Assembly (NCBI RefSeq): GCF_012273215.1
Contig: NZ_CP050965.1
Span: 1,899,001 to 1,963,000, forward strand
DNA length: 64,000 nt
Reading direction: 5' to 3'
From: Gemella haemolysans
GTDB lineage: Bacteria > Bacillota > Bacilli > Staphylococcales > Gemellaceae
Both the position numbers and the translations under genes were made by a program. A model generated the notes under the pieces. The model ran no database searches and was not told the origin of the DNA. It worked only from the letters and a program-made list of their open reading frames with translations. Of this stretch, positions 52,701 to 63,100 are shown in pieces; the stretch's first letter is position 1, and every line of letters begins with the position of its first letter.

Positions 52701-54933
52701 TGATAGAAAAGCTCCAAAAATCACAGGTGCTAACGGTGGTTACTACGATGAAGCAACTCGTAAATTCACACCATATCCAGTACTAGAAGATGGAAGTGGA
52801 GTATTCTACAAAAAATTAAGCTATGGTAAAAATACTATTGCAGCAAATGAAGACGGAAGTTACACAATTCCAGAAGGCGTAGAATTAAAAGATCTTACTT
52901 TTGAAGTAAAAGACTTCGCAGATAACAAAGATAGCATTAATTTATCAAATGTTGAAGGTAATGGTAAAGGAAGTCTAGAAGTAGAAGTTAAGAAAGGTGA
53001 TGGAACTGGAAACAATTCACGTCGCTTACGTTACAAAATCACTAATGAAAAAGGTGAAATCGTAGGGGAAGACTTCTCTAGAAATAAACGTACATACCAG
53101 GCATTACCGTTTGGTAAATACACTGTTGAAGTAGTTATGGTTGATGGAGAGTACAAACTACTTACACCATCAAAAGTTGACTTTGAAATAACTAAAGATA
53201 AACCAACAAAAGAAGTTGAATTTAGAGTAGATGAAATTAGCAGAAATGCTACAGAAATCAGCTTTGACAAACAAGTTCCAGCAGGAACAAAAGTTTACGC
53301 AGTAGCTCAAGACGGTACTAAAGTATCACTTCCAAGAAGTTTATACGGAAAAAATGCCTTCCAGAAAAACTTAGAAAATGGAACATACACAATTCAAATA
53401 GTAACACCTGAAGGATATATTCCGGCAGAAAACAATTTTGAATTAGTAGTAAAAGATGGTCATAATAAGAAACAAGTTGTTCTAAATGTTGCAGAAAAAG
53501 TAGCAAGTGTAGGAAGTACTGAGAACTCTAAAGCACAAGGTACAGTAGATTTCACTGAGAAAAAACTTTATAATAATTACAAACTTGTCGTAACAGAACC
53601 AACTGCAGAAGAGAAAACAAATATCCAAAAACAATTAACAGAAGGTAATGTAGACTTAAGAAAATATGATGTTGAATACTTTAACATTCATATTGTAGAT
53701 GAAACAGGAAAAGAAGTTAAAGTTCCTGGTGATAGAAGTGTAACTTTAGATTTAGCAAAAGCTCCAGAAAGATTCTTCCATGAAAAAGATGGAAAATTAA
53801 CAGCTGTAAGCAGTGTTAATTATGCAGATGGTAAGCTAACATTTACTACTGATAGCTTCAGTAACTTCGTAGCATTAACTCCGAAAAATGCTCCAGTAGA
53901 AAAGAAAGCGGAAGTGAATAAAGCAGAGCTTCAAAAAGCAATAGAAGCGGATAAAGCGTTAGATGAAACTAAAGAGTATAAAAATGCAACTATCGAAGCT
54001 AAAGATGCATATAACAAAGCATTAGAGGCAGCTAAGAAAGTTCTTGAAAATGAAAATGCAACTCAAGAAGAAGTAAATAGCACAGTAGCAACTCTAAACG
54101 CAGCTAAAGTAACATTAGCTAATTCACAACAACAAGAAGTTAAGAAAGAAGTAGACAAAGCTAAATTAATTGAAAAATTAAAAGAAACTGAAAAACTTCA
54201 AACTGAGGTTAAATTCAAAAATGCTGGACAAGATAAAAAAGATAACTTCGTAAATGCTATAAAAGAAGCGACAGTAGTTCTTGATAACAAAGATGCAACT
54301 GTAGAAGAAGTTAAAGTAGTGTTAGAAAAATTACAACAAGCTGAAAACGCTCTTGATGGTAAAGAAGTAGAAGCTCCGAAGCCAGCAGTTGAGGCACCAA
54401 AAGAAGCTCCGAAACCAGCAGCTGAAGAACCTAAGAAAGAGGAGCCAAAACCAATGACTGAAACTCCTAAGAAAGAAGAAGGAAATAAACCTCAACCTGA
54501 AGGACCAAAAGTAGATAAGAAAAAACTAAATGAACAACTAGGTCATTTAGCAGAGGTTAAAGAGAAAGATAGTTTTGAAAGTGCAAGTGCAGAAGATAAG
54601 AAAGCTTATCTAGATGCAGTTCAAAAAGCACAAGAGCTATTAGCTTCAGCTACAGCTACTCAAGAAGAAGTAGATAAAGCATTAGAAACATTAAAAGAAG
54701 CGGAGAAAAAAGTCTATAAAAAATCAATTAAAGATATTCTAGGTGGTTTTGTTGGAAAAGAAACTAAGAAAGAAAATACATTTAATGTAGATGAAGATTT
54801 CGGAAAAGTTTCAAAATCTAATTCATTATTGGCGAAAACAGGATTAGATAATAATGCGACAGCTTACGCTGGAATTGCAGTTCTAGTTTTAGCAGGACTG
54901 ACTGTTTATGTAAAACGTCGTAGACAAAAATAA
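49747..54933 (+). CDS. Cell-wall-anchored subtilisin-like serine protease (C5a peptidase type)
   Basis: 1728 residues. Signal peptide (1-36), I9-type propeptide (about 55-145), S8 domain with Asp198 (VAVLDSGLDPNHP), His264 (SHGMHVAGT) and Ser592 (GTSMASPHVAG), an inserted PA domain (near 440-530), Fn3-like domains as in C5a peptidases, and three C-terminal FIVAR modules (from about 1390). The sorting signal is LAKTG (1695-1699), then a membrane helix and KRRRQK. Probably cleaves host proteins at the surface. Confidence 0.93.
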   Translation: MKLAKKTAVSVLSAALLLGNISTFNYGVSSKITLAQEEKKDELSNVSKSEEHKFQNDDKVKVIVKLKGDVDPNKLKTKEGIKEVTESTKAPREKALKDIKDKGIDYEKLFEYDTLMNGFALETTFSNAKKIQELDFVDTVEMSVSYNKPENVASEEEKKDSTEANDFSKALDSYNLINIQPLWNKGYRGQGKVVAVLDSGLDPNHPVLRLSDNSKSKYKSKDKIEKIKKEAGIDYGKWYSEKLPFAFNYNDWNNDIKQSAYKSHGMHVAGTAVGNPKEKFTNGDYVTGIAPEAQLIFMRVFSDTKNAGTESYIYTKAIEDAIKLGADTINLSLGSPAGSVVEVGDGLVRAMDVAKKAGVNIVAAAGNNAFFASGQTNPSAANPDYGTVGRPSVSEDAISVANISNSVLNREIANIEQLKDNADFDNGKMPIFSYTKQFEKKAYDYVYVGVGKAENYADKDLTGKIALIQRGGNSFEEKVKLAKQYGAAGAVIYFNEGDTIYNLTLNGQDKDFPVVTTYYKFGNELSTHEGEYKITFNGTWDKQDNPKKSEFDESTGWGMSVDGYLKPDVTAPGGDILSSYNDGRYGLDSGTSMASPHVAGAITLVKQVLSERFPNLSAEEIQGLAKRLIMSTANPQVYSDGYTTAYRSPRLQGAGLIDANKAAYGDLYVTGENNYGSVSLGNVGDKFTFKLVLHNLSDKAQNLQYAAHLTTDNYYGEDAGADWSGRLTMTPKKLVTTDWATVEVPAKGEKEVEITVDATNFKEELEKVFTNGYYLEGFVTFYDEESALKASIPFVGFKGQFQNLPVLEKPIYSMKNGEKPTYEYGYTSNPNNWDSLTEMNFTGMLTTYKEDKKDKRTLAGAYVNPVTGERFFTDKIFFSPNGDENYDEIGMRGVFYRNFENLKLSVYAKDDVERKNPLYQNGNGSGNKNFYNNTSKKYTSLTMTNWKGVDNNGNPLPDGEYQYVVSYSAAVSGADMQETTFNVVIDRKAPKITGANGGYYDEATRKFTPYPVLEDGSGVFYKKLSYGKNTIAANEDGSYTIPEGVELKDLTFEVKDFADNKDSINLSNVEGNGKGSLEVEVKKGDGTGNNSRRLRYKITNEKGEIVGEDFSRNKRTYQALPFGKYTVEVVMVDGEYKLLTPSKVDFEITKDKPTKEVEFRVDEISRNATEISFDKQVPAGTKVYAVAQDGTKVSLPRSLYGKNAFQKNLENGTYTIQIVTPEGYIPAENNFELVVKDGHNKKQVVLNVAEKVASVGSTENSKAQGTVDFTEKKLYNNYKLVVTEPTAEEKTNIQKQLTEGNVDLRKYDVEYFNIHIVDETGKEVKVPGDRSVTLDLAKAPERFFHEKDGKLTAVSSVNYADGKLTFTTDSFSNFVALTPKNAPVEKKAEVNKAELQKAIEADKALDETKEYKNATIEAKDAYNKALEAAKKVLENENATQEEVNSTVATLNAAKVTLANSQQQEVKKEVDKAKLIEKLKETEKLQTEVKFKNAGQDKKDNFVNAIKEATVVLDNKDATVEEVKVVLEKLQQAENALDGKEVEAPKPAVEAPKEAPKPAAEEPKKEEPKPMTETPKKEEGNKPQPEGPKVDKKKLNEQLGHLAEVKEKDSFESASAEDKKAYLDAVQKAQELLASATATQEEVDKALETLKEAEKKVYKKSIKDILGGFVGKETKKENTFNVDEDFGKVSKSNSLLAKTGLDNNATAYAGIAVLVLAGLTVYVKRRRQK

Positions 54934-54944
54934 TATAACATATA

Positions 54945-54995
54945 TCGACTTCAAAAGTTAGAGTTTATTCTCTAATTTTTGAAGTCGTATTTTTA
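54945..54995 (+). terminator. Terminator after the S8 protease gene
   Basis: GACTTCAAAAGTTAGAG and CTCTAATTTTTGAAGTC pair almost perfectly, followed by GTATTTTTAT. Confidence 0.85.
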
Positions 54996-55156
54996 TATTA
55001 ATAAATCATTACGACTATGAGTTCTTATATAAACTATTTTAAAATTTAGGATTTTTTGTTAGTCACAAAAAAGAATTATAGTATGTCTCAATTATAGACA
55101 TACATCTAAGTAAGATATATAATAATAACAGGCGATACGGAGGAAGTATTTAAATT

Positions 55157-55906
55157 ATGGAAAAACTAGATTATTTAATAAAAACACTAAATTTAGAGAT
55201 AGAAATACCAGAGGGTAAACAACAGAAGAAAGATTTATTTAGAACACTGATGAATACATGGAAGGTGTCGGAGCTACCGAGTGAATTCTATGAAGTGCAA
55301 GACGAATACTTACAAGAAGTTCTAAAAAATAAAGGAATAACAAAACTAGAAGAATTAACTGAAATTGAAAAAGATATTTACGTGTGGCAAGGAGACATTA
55401 CTACATTGGAAGTAGATGCGATAGTTAATGCGGCGAATAAAGCGTTACTAGGATGTTTAATTCCGCTACATAGATGTATCGACAATGCTATACACTCGCA
55501 AGCAGGATTACAACTTAGAAAAGAATGCGATGAAATAATAAAAGAGCAAGGAAGTTTTGAAAAAACAGGACAAGCCAAAATAACAGCGGGATATAATCTA
55601 CCAGCTAGACATGTTATTCATACTGTTGGGCCGATAATTTATCGTGTTGTTGAAGATGATGATAAGGAACTACTCGCATCATGTTATAGAAATTCTCTAA
55701 AACTAGCTTTAGAGAATAATCTTAAAAGTATTGCTTTTTGTTGTATAAGTACGGGAGAATTTAGATTCCCGAATGACCTTGCTGCAGGAATAGCAGTTGC
55801 TGAGGTTAAGAAATTCTTAAGTGAAAACCCTAATGCTAATTTAAAAGTAGTATTTAATGTATTTAAAGATTTAGATAAAAAATTGTATGAGGACATATTA
55901 GGTTAA
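55157..55906 (+). CDS. Protein-ADP-ribose hydrolase, zinc-dependent macrodomain
   Basis: 249 residues. Macrodomain core VWQGDITTLEVDAIVNAANK and the zinc-type insertion LLGCLIPLHRCIDNAIHSQA (Cys and His ligands), then ISTGEFRFPNDLAA. Removes ADP-ribose from protein side chains. Homologues usually sit with a SirTM sirtuin and lipoate-transfer genes; none are here. Confidence 0.88.
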   Translation: MEKLDYLIKTLNLEIEIPEGKQQKKDLFRTLMNTWKVSELPSEFYEVQDEYLQEVLKNKGITKLEELTEIEKDIYVWQGDITTLEVDAIVNAANKALLGCLIPLHRCIDNAIHSQAGLQLRKECDEIIKEQGSFEKTGQAKITAGYNLPARHVIHTVGPIIYRVVEDDDKELLASCYRNSLKLALENNLKSIAFCCISTGEFRFPNDLAAGIAVAEVKKFLSENPNANLKVVFNVFKDLDKKLYEDILG

Positions 55907-56050
55907 GAGAATCAAGAGATAACAAGATTTTTGATTTAAATGTAGATTTGTGTTAAAATGTGAATGTAAAAGTGACCGTTTGCACTGACTTTACTAATAA
56001 TTTCTTGACTCACTACGTTCGTAGAAATTATAGTAGTCGTAGTATAAATT

Positions 56051-56098
56051 ATTCGTAATATTTTTCTTCAGTCTTTGACTTTGAAAAATAAACGACTA
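56051..56098 (+). repeat. Direct repeat 1 of the type I toxin-antitoxin locus
   Basis: 48 bp, 46 identical to 56417-56464. Contains mini-hairpin AGTC-TTT-GACT. Lies within the predicted antitoxin RNA. Confidence 0.9.
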
Positions 56099-56134
56099 AC
56101 TTAAAAGACGGTAGCTCGTATTTAAGATTATATT

Positions 56135-56176
56135 AAATAACCATCTACTCGGCTAAAGTAAAGATGGTTATTTTTT
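56135..56176. terminator. Bidirectional terminator shared by toxin mRNA and antitoxin RNA
   Basis: AAATAACCATCT (56135-56146) pairs perfectly with AGATGGTTATTT (56162-56173); plus strand runs into TTTTTT. The stem includes the last codons and stop of the toxin gene. Confidence 0.8.
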
Positions 56177-56272
56177 ATTGTCCTTTTTAAGTGCTGAGAT
56201 GCACACGCCAACTATTGTAACAATCAAAAGATTAATTCCAATAATTGTTTGTATGATTTCATATGCAGACAA
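56168..56272 (-). CDS. Type I toxin peptide, TxpA/BsrG/Hol_Tox-like, 34 aa
   Basis: Reads MSAYEIIQTIIGINLLIVTI then VGVCISALKKDNKK: MSxYE start, one membrane helix and a basic tail, as in the TxpA, BsrG and holin-like toxins of Firmicutes. TTG start 7 nt after GAAAGGAG. Its mRNA has a long structured leader (to about 56511), a consensus promoter, and a shared terminator. Converging RNA with matching repeats is the likely antitoxin. Too short for routine annotation. Membrane damage on overexpression is inferred from the family. Confidence 0.8.
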   Translation of the reverse strand: MSAYEIIQTIIGINLLIVTIVGVCISALKKDNKK

Positions 56273-56353
56273 CTTGCTACTCCTTTCGTCCAGATTTTGT
56301 TACTTATGAGCATAAGCACCATCTCCTTCCATAGAAAAGTAGCCACAGCAGTG

Positions 56354-56403
56354 GGAACTAGAAAAAGAAGATGCTAATTTTTAGCACCTTCTTTTTAAGT
56401 TCC
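56354..56403 (-). other. Long hairpin in the toxin mRNA leader
   Basis: GGAACTTAAAAAGAAGGTGCT and its partner (plus strand 56354-56376) form a stem of more than 20 bp in the leader, between direct repeat 2 and the toxin start. It may hide the ribosome-binding site or act as a processing signal. Confidence 0.7.
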
Positions 56404-56416
56404 TGTTGCATACGCT

Positions 56417-56464
56417 ATTCGTAATATTTTTCTTCAGCCTTTGGCTTTGAAAAATAAACGACTA
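56417..56464 (+). repeat. Direct repeat 2 of the type I toxin-antitoxin locus
   Basis: Matches 56051-56098 except for C/T and G/A changes that keep the mini-hairpin paired (AGCC-TTT-GGCT). Lies in the 5' leader of the toxin mRNA, on the opposite strand to the antitoxin copy. Confidence 0.9.
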
Positions 56465-56516
56465 CCGCAATCCTTATTAGAAGTATTATACCCCCTAACT
56501 TCTCTCTCCATCTTTG

Positions 56517-56545
56517 ATTATATCAAAAGATAGATTGGGTTTCAA
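56517..56545 (-). promoter_or_regulatory. Toxin promoter
   Basis: Minus strand TTGAAA (56545-56540), 17-bp spacer, TATAAT (56522-56517): nearly consensus, predicting a start near 56511 and a leader of about 240 nt. Confidence 0.8.
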
Positions 56546-56614
56546 AGAAAATAAGGTAATTTTAAAGTATTATTTTAAGACTATTTCTAAGCAATCTTTT
56601 CGTATTCTGATATT

Positions 56615-58147
<1,533 letters not shown>

Positions 58148-58328
58148 TCATTTTCTAATAATGTTTAAAAGCTGAAGACAATGGATAATTGTATATTGAA
58201 AGCAGGGATCTCAGTAAGAAGAGAATAGATTATTACATAGCGTATTATTAGCGTTTTTCGTGTTTTTTTTATAAAATAGAGAATGATAGTTTTTAAAATA
58301 ATTTATTATAAAATAAAGGAGAAATATA

Positions 58329-58742
58329 ATGGATAGTTTACACAAATCTTTAACAGTGTTACTAGAAAAATTAGAGGAAAATGGTGTTTTACAAAAAGAA
58401 AAATTTAATACAGTGGCTCTTAAAACAGAGGAGCTTGCGAAACATATTCGCGATCGTTTCGCTAAAGAACATGCCGATTTAGAAATTCGTAGACTTTTAG
58501 AAAAAGTACACTACGCGAATACTTATGAGGATAAAGTGCTTAAAGAAACAGCATTTTTAGTTGATGAAATTAGTGAATATATGTTCAAACTTGAAGTTGC
58601 AAATCGTGATTTCGTAGTAGGTTACTTCAATACTTTAATTATTAATCCTGCTATAGAAGCAACAGAGTACAACTTCGTGTTAATGGAAGTAGAAAGCTTA
58701 ATCGAAAATAGCTTCTTAGAGTTACCTGAAGAAGAGGAATAA
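58329..58742 (+). CDS. Hypothetical helical protein, 137 aa
   Basis: MDSLHKSLTVLLEKLEENGV..., almost entirely predicted helix, acidic end (ELPEEEE), no membrane segment. AGGAGA before the ATG. It ends 2 nt before yaaA, so the two are co-translated. Not recognised. Confidence 0.75.
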   Translation: MDSLHKSLTVLLEKLEENGVLQKEKFNTVALKTEELAKHIRDRFAKEHADLEIRRLLEKVHYANTYEDKVLKETAFLVDEISEYMFKLEVANRDFVVGYFNTLIINPAIEATEYNFVLMEVESLIENSFLELPEEEE

Positions 58743-58744
58743 TA

Positions 58745-59473
58745 ATGAAAATTTTAATTCCGACAGCTAAAGAACTAAACAAAAAAGCAGCGCCGCAAGA
58801 AGCGTTAGAACTTAGTGAAAAAAGTAATGAAATAGTTGCTGAATTCGCTAATTTTAGTGCCCAAGATTTAGCTAAAGTTTATAAAATTAAAGAAGATAAG
58901 GCGATAGAAGAATTTGCTCGCTGGCAAGATATAAAAAACAACACAGCAAAAAGTTATAAAGCATTAGAATTGTTCAATGGTTTAATGTATAGAAACATAG
59001 ATCGCGATAATTTTGATGAAGCTGATAAAAAGTATATAGAGAAAAATGTATTTATTACAACGTCGTTATATGGTGTAATTGGTGCTTATGATTTGATTCA
59101 AGAACATAGACTAGATTTTTTACAAAATGTAAAAATTTCAGGAGAGTCTTTAAAGAATTTCTGGCGAACTAGTTATGATGAAAGTGTAAAAGATGAAGAC
59201 ATTGTTGTTTCATTATTATCTAGTGAGTTTGAAGAAGTTTTTTCAAAGAACCAAAAAGAGAAATTTATTAAAGTTAGCTTTATGGAAGAAAAAGAAGGAA
59301 AGTTAAAAGTACATTCGACGATTTCTAAGAAAGCAAGAGGTAAATTTTTAATAGAACTCGTAAAAAACAAAGTCTCATCAATTGAAGAAATGAAAAAAAT
59401 AAAGTTTGATGGATTTGAATTTAGTAAAGAACATTCAGAAGAAAAAGTATTAGCTTTTATAGCTAAGAGATAG
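58745..59473 (+). CDS. yaaA: Peroxide-stress protein YaaA (UPF0246/DUF328)
   Basis: 242 residues. MKILIPTAKEL start, ALELFNGLMYRNIDRDNFDE, TTSLYGVIGAYDLIQEHRLD and SFMEEKEGKLKVHSTISKKA match the YaaA family, which lowers free iron during peroxide stress. Second gene of the pair begun at 58329. Confidence 0.85.
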   Translation: MKILIPTAKELNKKAAPQEALELSEKSNEIVAEFANFSAQDLAKVYKIKEDKAIEEFARWQDIKNNTAKSYKALELFNGLMYRNIDRDNFDEADKKYIEKNVFITTSLYGVIGAYDLIQEHRLDFLQNVKISGESLKNFWRTSYDESVKDEDIVVSLLSSEFEEVFSKNQKEKFIKVSFMEEKEGKLKVHSTISKKARGKFLIELVKNKVSSIEEMKKIKFDGFEFSKEHSEEKVLAFIAKR

Positions 59474-59526
59474 AATAAATAAGGTAGAGTGTAATATGAA
59501 GGAAAAAATAAAGAGGATAGAGGAAG

Positions 59527-60117
59527 ATGAAATTAGAAACTAAAACCAGTAAATTATATTACGGATTTCCAGTAATATTAATAGGATATAAAGATAAAAA
59601 ATGGAGATACAATGTGACAGCTTGTAGTTCATCATATTCTTTAGGTGATATGATTACAGTTGGACTTTCGACAGATAGCAATGCGGTCGATAATATTAAA
59701 GAATATGGAGAATTTACCGTTAACGTACCGTGTCAACAAATACTTAGCAAGGTTGAGATTGCTGGTTTCCATTCAGGTCAAAATAAAATTGGAATGGCGG
59801 ATATGACATATGATCCAGCAAAATACATTGATGCACCGATAATGGATGAGTGTATTTTATCGCTTGAGTGCAAAGTAGAGAGTGTTTTAGAATATGGGAA
59901 ATATACGAATTTTGTAGCTTCTATAAAACGCAGAGTAGTTTGCGAGAATCTTTTAGACGAAGAAGGGAATATGAAATATACACAGTTTAACCCAATTTAC
60001 TTTATGGGTGATGATAATAAACGAGTATATCGATATTTTAATGAACAAAGTAAAAATCATGGAGAAAATATGGGATGTTCTTCAGAAGAAGACGAATATA
60101 ATCCACTTTGCGGATAA
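59527..60117 (+). CDS. Flavin reductase-like FMN-binding protein
   Basis: 196 residues. FMN-binding split-barrel features: NVTACSSSYSLGDMITVGLS, EFTVNVPCQQILSKVEIAGF. Likely reduces or binds flavin; partner unknown. AGGAAG precedes the ATG. Confidence 0.8.
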   Translation: MKLETKTSKLYYGFPVILIGYKDKKWRYNVTACSSSYSLGDMITVGLSTDSNAVDNIKEYGEFTVNVPCQQILSKVEIAGFHSGQNKIGMADMTYDPAKYIDAPIMDECILSLECKVESVLEYGKYTNFVASIKRRVVCENLLDEEGNMKYTQFNPIYFMGDDNKRVYRYFNEQSKNHGENMGCSSEEDEYNPLCG

Positions 60118-60165
60118 TATCGATTAAACAGAATTAGAGAATATTGAGGAAAGGAGGATATTAGT

Positions 60166-63100
60166 ATGTATTACAATTTGCAGGTGCATAGTGCCTATGA
60201 TCTTTTGAACAGTACTATAAAGTATGAAAGTCTGTTTTTGAAATTAGCAAGAGATAATCAAAGGTCTGTTGTTATCGTTGATCCGAATATGTATGGAGCG
60301 ATAAAAGCATATAAAGAATCTAAGAGAGCTGGAATTAACCTTATTCAAGGATTAGAAGTAAGCTTAGGATATGGAATTGGTTTTCTTAAATTTAACATAC
60401 TGTGTAAATCTGAGAAGATGTTCTATAAATTATTAGAGATTTCTACTAAGTTTATGAATGGAGAAGAGTGGACTATAGAAGATTTTTCTAGTGAGATGAA
60501 AGAATACAGTGATGACTTTGTTTTAATAGTTGTTGATGAACTTAGAGATAGTATGGAATTTTCATACTTAAATAATCTTTTTAGCAATTATGATTTTTAC
60601 TTCGGTTTTAATGAAAGTTTTCAAGTAAGTCCTTATAGTTTTTATGAAAATATTGTTTATACGAAACCTAGTTACTATCTTAATAAAGAGAACTATCAGC
60701 AAGTCATTGTTAGTCGTGCTATTCGAGATAATAAAAAGCTAAATATACAAGAACTAACAATAATTTCAGGAGATGAATTTGTAAGAAAGCAAAAAGACTT
60801 TGAAGAAATATTAGCACTTGGCGACGAAGAATTACAAATGATTTTTAAGAAGTCATTTGAAAATCAGCAAAATATTGTTGATAAGTGTCAATATGAGTTG
60901 AACTTTTCGGGTTATCATCTTCCTAAGTATGTTTATGGAGAAAAAGAAGACATATATTCTAAGTTTTCATCAAAAGAGTACTTGCATTTCTTAGTTCAAA
61001 AAGGTGTAAAAGGAAAGTTAGTTGGTAAAGATTTATATCCTTATAAAAAACGTTATAGTTATGAACTTAAGATTATCGATGAAATGGGCTTTAATGATTA
61101 TTTCTTAATTGTTTATGATTTTGTGAAGTATGCGAAAGATAATGGCATTCTAGTAGGTGCTGGACGTGGTAGTGCTGCGGGAAGTTTAGTTTGTTATTTA
61201 TTAGATATAACAGAAGCGGATCCACTAGAATACAATCTTCTGTTCGAAAGATTTTTAAACAAAGAGCGTATATCTATGCCCGATATCGACATCGACTTCC
61301 AAGATACTAGACGTGATGAAGTTATAAAATATGTAGAAGAGAAGTACGGTCAGGATAAAGTTGCGCAAATTATTACTTTTACAACATTTCAATCGAAAAG
61401 TGCTGCACGAGAGTCGGCGAGAATATTGCAGTTTGATGAACAGACTTTAAAATTTATTAGTAGTAATATTAGTTCGACAAGAACATTGAAAGAATGTTAC
61501 GAAATGTCAGAAGAGTTAAGGGCATTTATTAATCAGAGTAATATTAATAAACGTTGGTTTAGCATAGCGCTGAGTTTAGAAAACTTACCGAAGAATCCAT
61601 CGGTGCATGCAGCTGGGATAGTAATAAGTGATGATAAACCGCTGGTTAATTATGCTCCGCTTGCAGAATCAAATATGACGAAATATTTAACGCAATGGAC
61701 GATGGATGATGTTGAGAGTGTTGGTTTATTAAAAATAGATTTCTTAGGTATTAGATATCTTACGATGGTATCGAGTGTTGTTGAAGAGGTAAAAAAAGAA
61801 AATCCAACATTTGATATAACGAAGATAAATTACCAAGATCCTAAAGTGTATGAACTATTTGCTAAAGGTAAGACAGAAGGTATCTTCCAGTTTGAATCTA
61901 GTGGGATGAAAGAGAAACTGAATCTCTTGAAACCTACTGAATTTAATGATATTGTTGCGATGAATGCTCTTTATAGACCGGGGCCAATGGCTCAGATTGA
62001 AGTCTACGTGCGAAGAAAAAATAAAGAAGAGCAAGTGGTATATCCGCATCCTCATTTAGAGAAAATATTAAAAGATACTTACGGGGTAATAGTCTATCAA
62101 GAACAGATTATGCTGATTGCGGTGAATTTCGCTCATATGAGTTTGAATGAAGCGGATAATATGAGAAGAGCTGTAAGTAAAAAGAAAAAAGAAGACTTAG
62201 AGTACTATGGACGTATCTTCGTAGAGAAGAGTGTTGCTGTAGGATATGATCTGCAAGTAGCTAAAAAACTTTTTGATCTTATCGTGACTTTTGCGAACTA
62301 TGGTTTTAATAAGAGTCACGCGGTTGTATACAGTATGCTTGCTTATCGTTTGGCGTACTTAAAAGTTTATTATACTAAGTATTTTATGACAGCTTTATTA
62401 AACAACGTAATTAGTAGTGAGAAAAAAATTAACGAGTATAAGCAAGAACTTAATAACCTAGGAATAAATCTGGTAAAACCTGATGTGAATAGAAGTTTAT
62501 CAAATTTTAGCGTTTATAAGAATGATATTGTGTTCGCTTTAACTGCGATTAAGAATGTTGGCTATAGAAGTGGGTATGAAATAGTACAAGATAGAATAAA
62601 TTTTGGACGCTACTTAGATATAGATGATTTCTTAAAACGTATGAATAAAAAAGTAGACTATCAAGCGGCGGTTTCTTTAGTTAAGGCGGGAGCTTTGGAC
62701 ACTTTTGGATATAATCGTGCTACGTTAATGAAAAAAGTTGACGATTATTATTCAGATAATAGGCAGTATATTAATAATGTACGTGTTGCCTTATCTGCAG
62801 AAAGTGGTTTAACGTTAAAGGTAGAAGAAGTAGAAGATTATTCTATTACTGAAAAAATTCAGATGGAAAAAGAAGTAACGGGTACATACTTTTTAAAACA
62901 TCCCGTTCAAGTTGAAAAAGAGAAATATTCTTATCTGCCATTACAGTATATAGGAGCTGAGCTTAGTGATAGTTATGTAGAGATAATCACAAGAAAAGAA
63001 ATTAAGACTAAAAACGGTGATTATATGGCATTTTTAACTGTAAATGACGGGAAGAATGACTATGATGTTACTGTGTTCCCAAGTGTTTATAAGTACGCTA

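Larger units (their letters stand above)
55931..56176 (+). ncRNA. Predicted antisense antitoxin RNA of the type I locus
   Basis: Transcription toward the toxin gene. Candidate promoters: TTGATT-17-TAAAAT (55931-55959) or TTGACT-18-TATAGT (56005-56034). The RNA would include direct repeat 1 (56051-56098) and end at the shared bidirectional terminator (56135-56176). It is complementary to the toxin mRNA at the terminator and, through the repeats, to its 5' region. Exact ends unknown. Confidence 0.6.
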
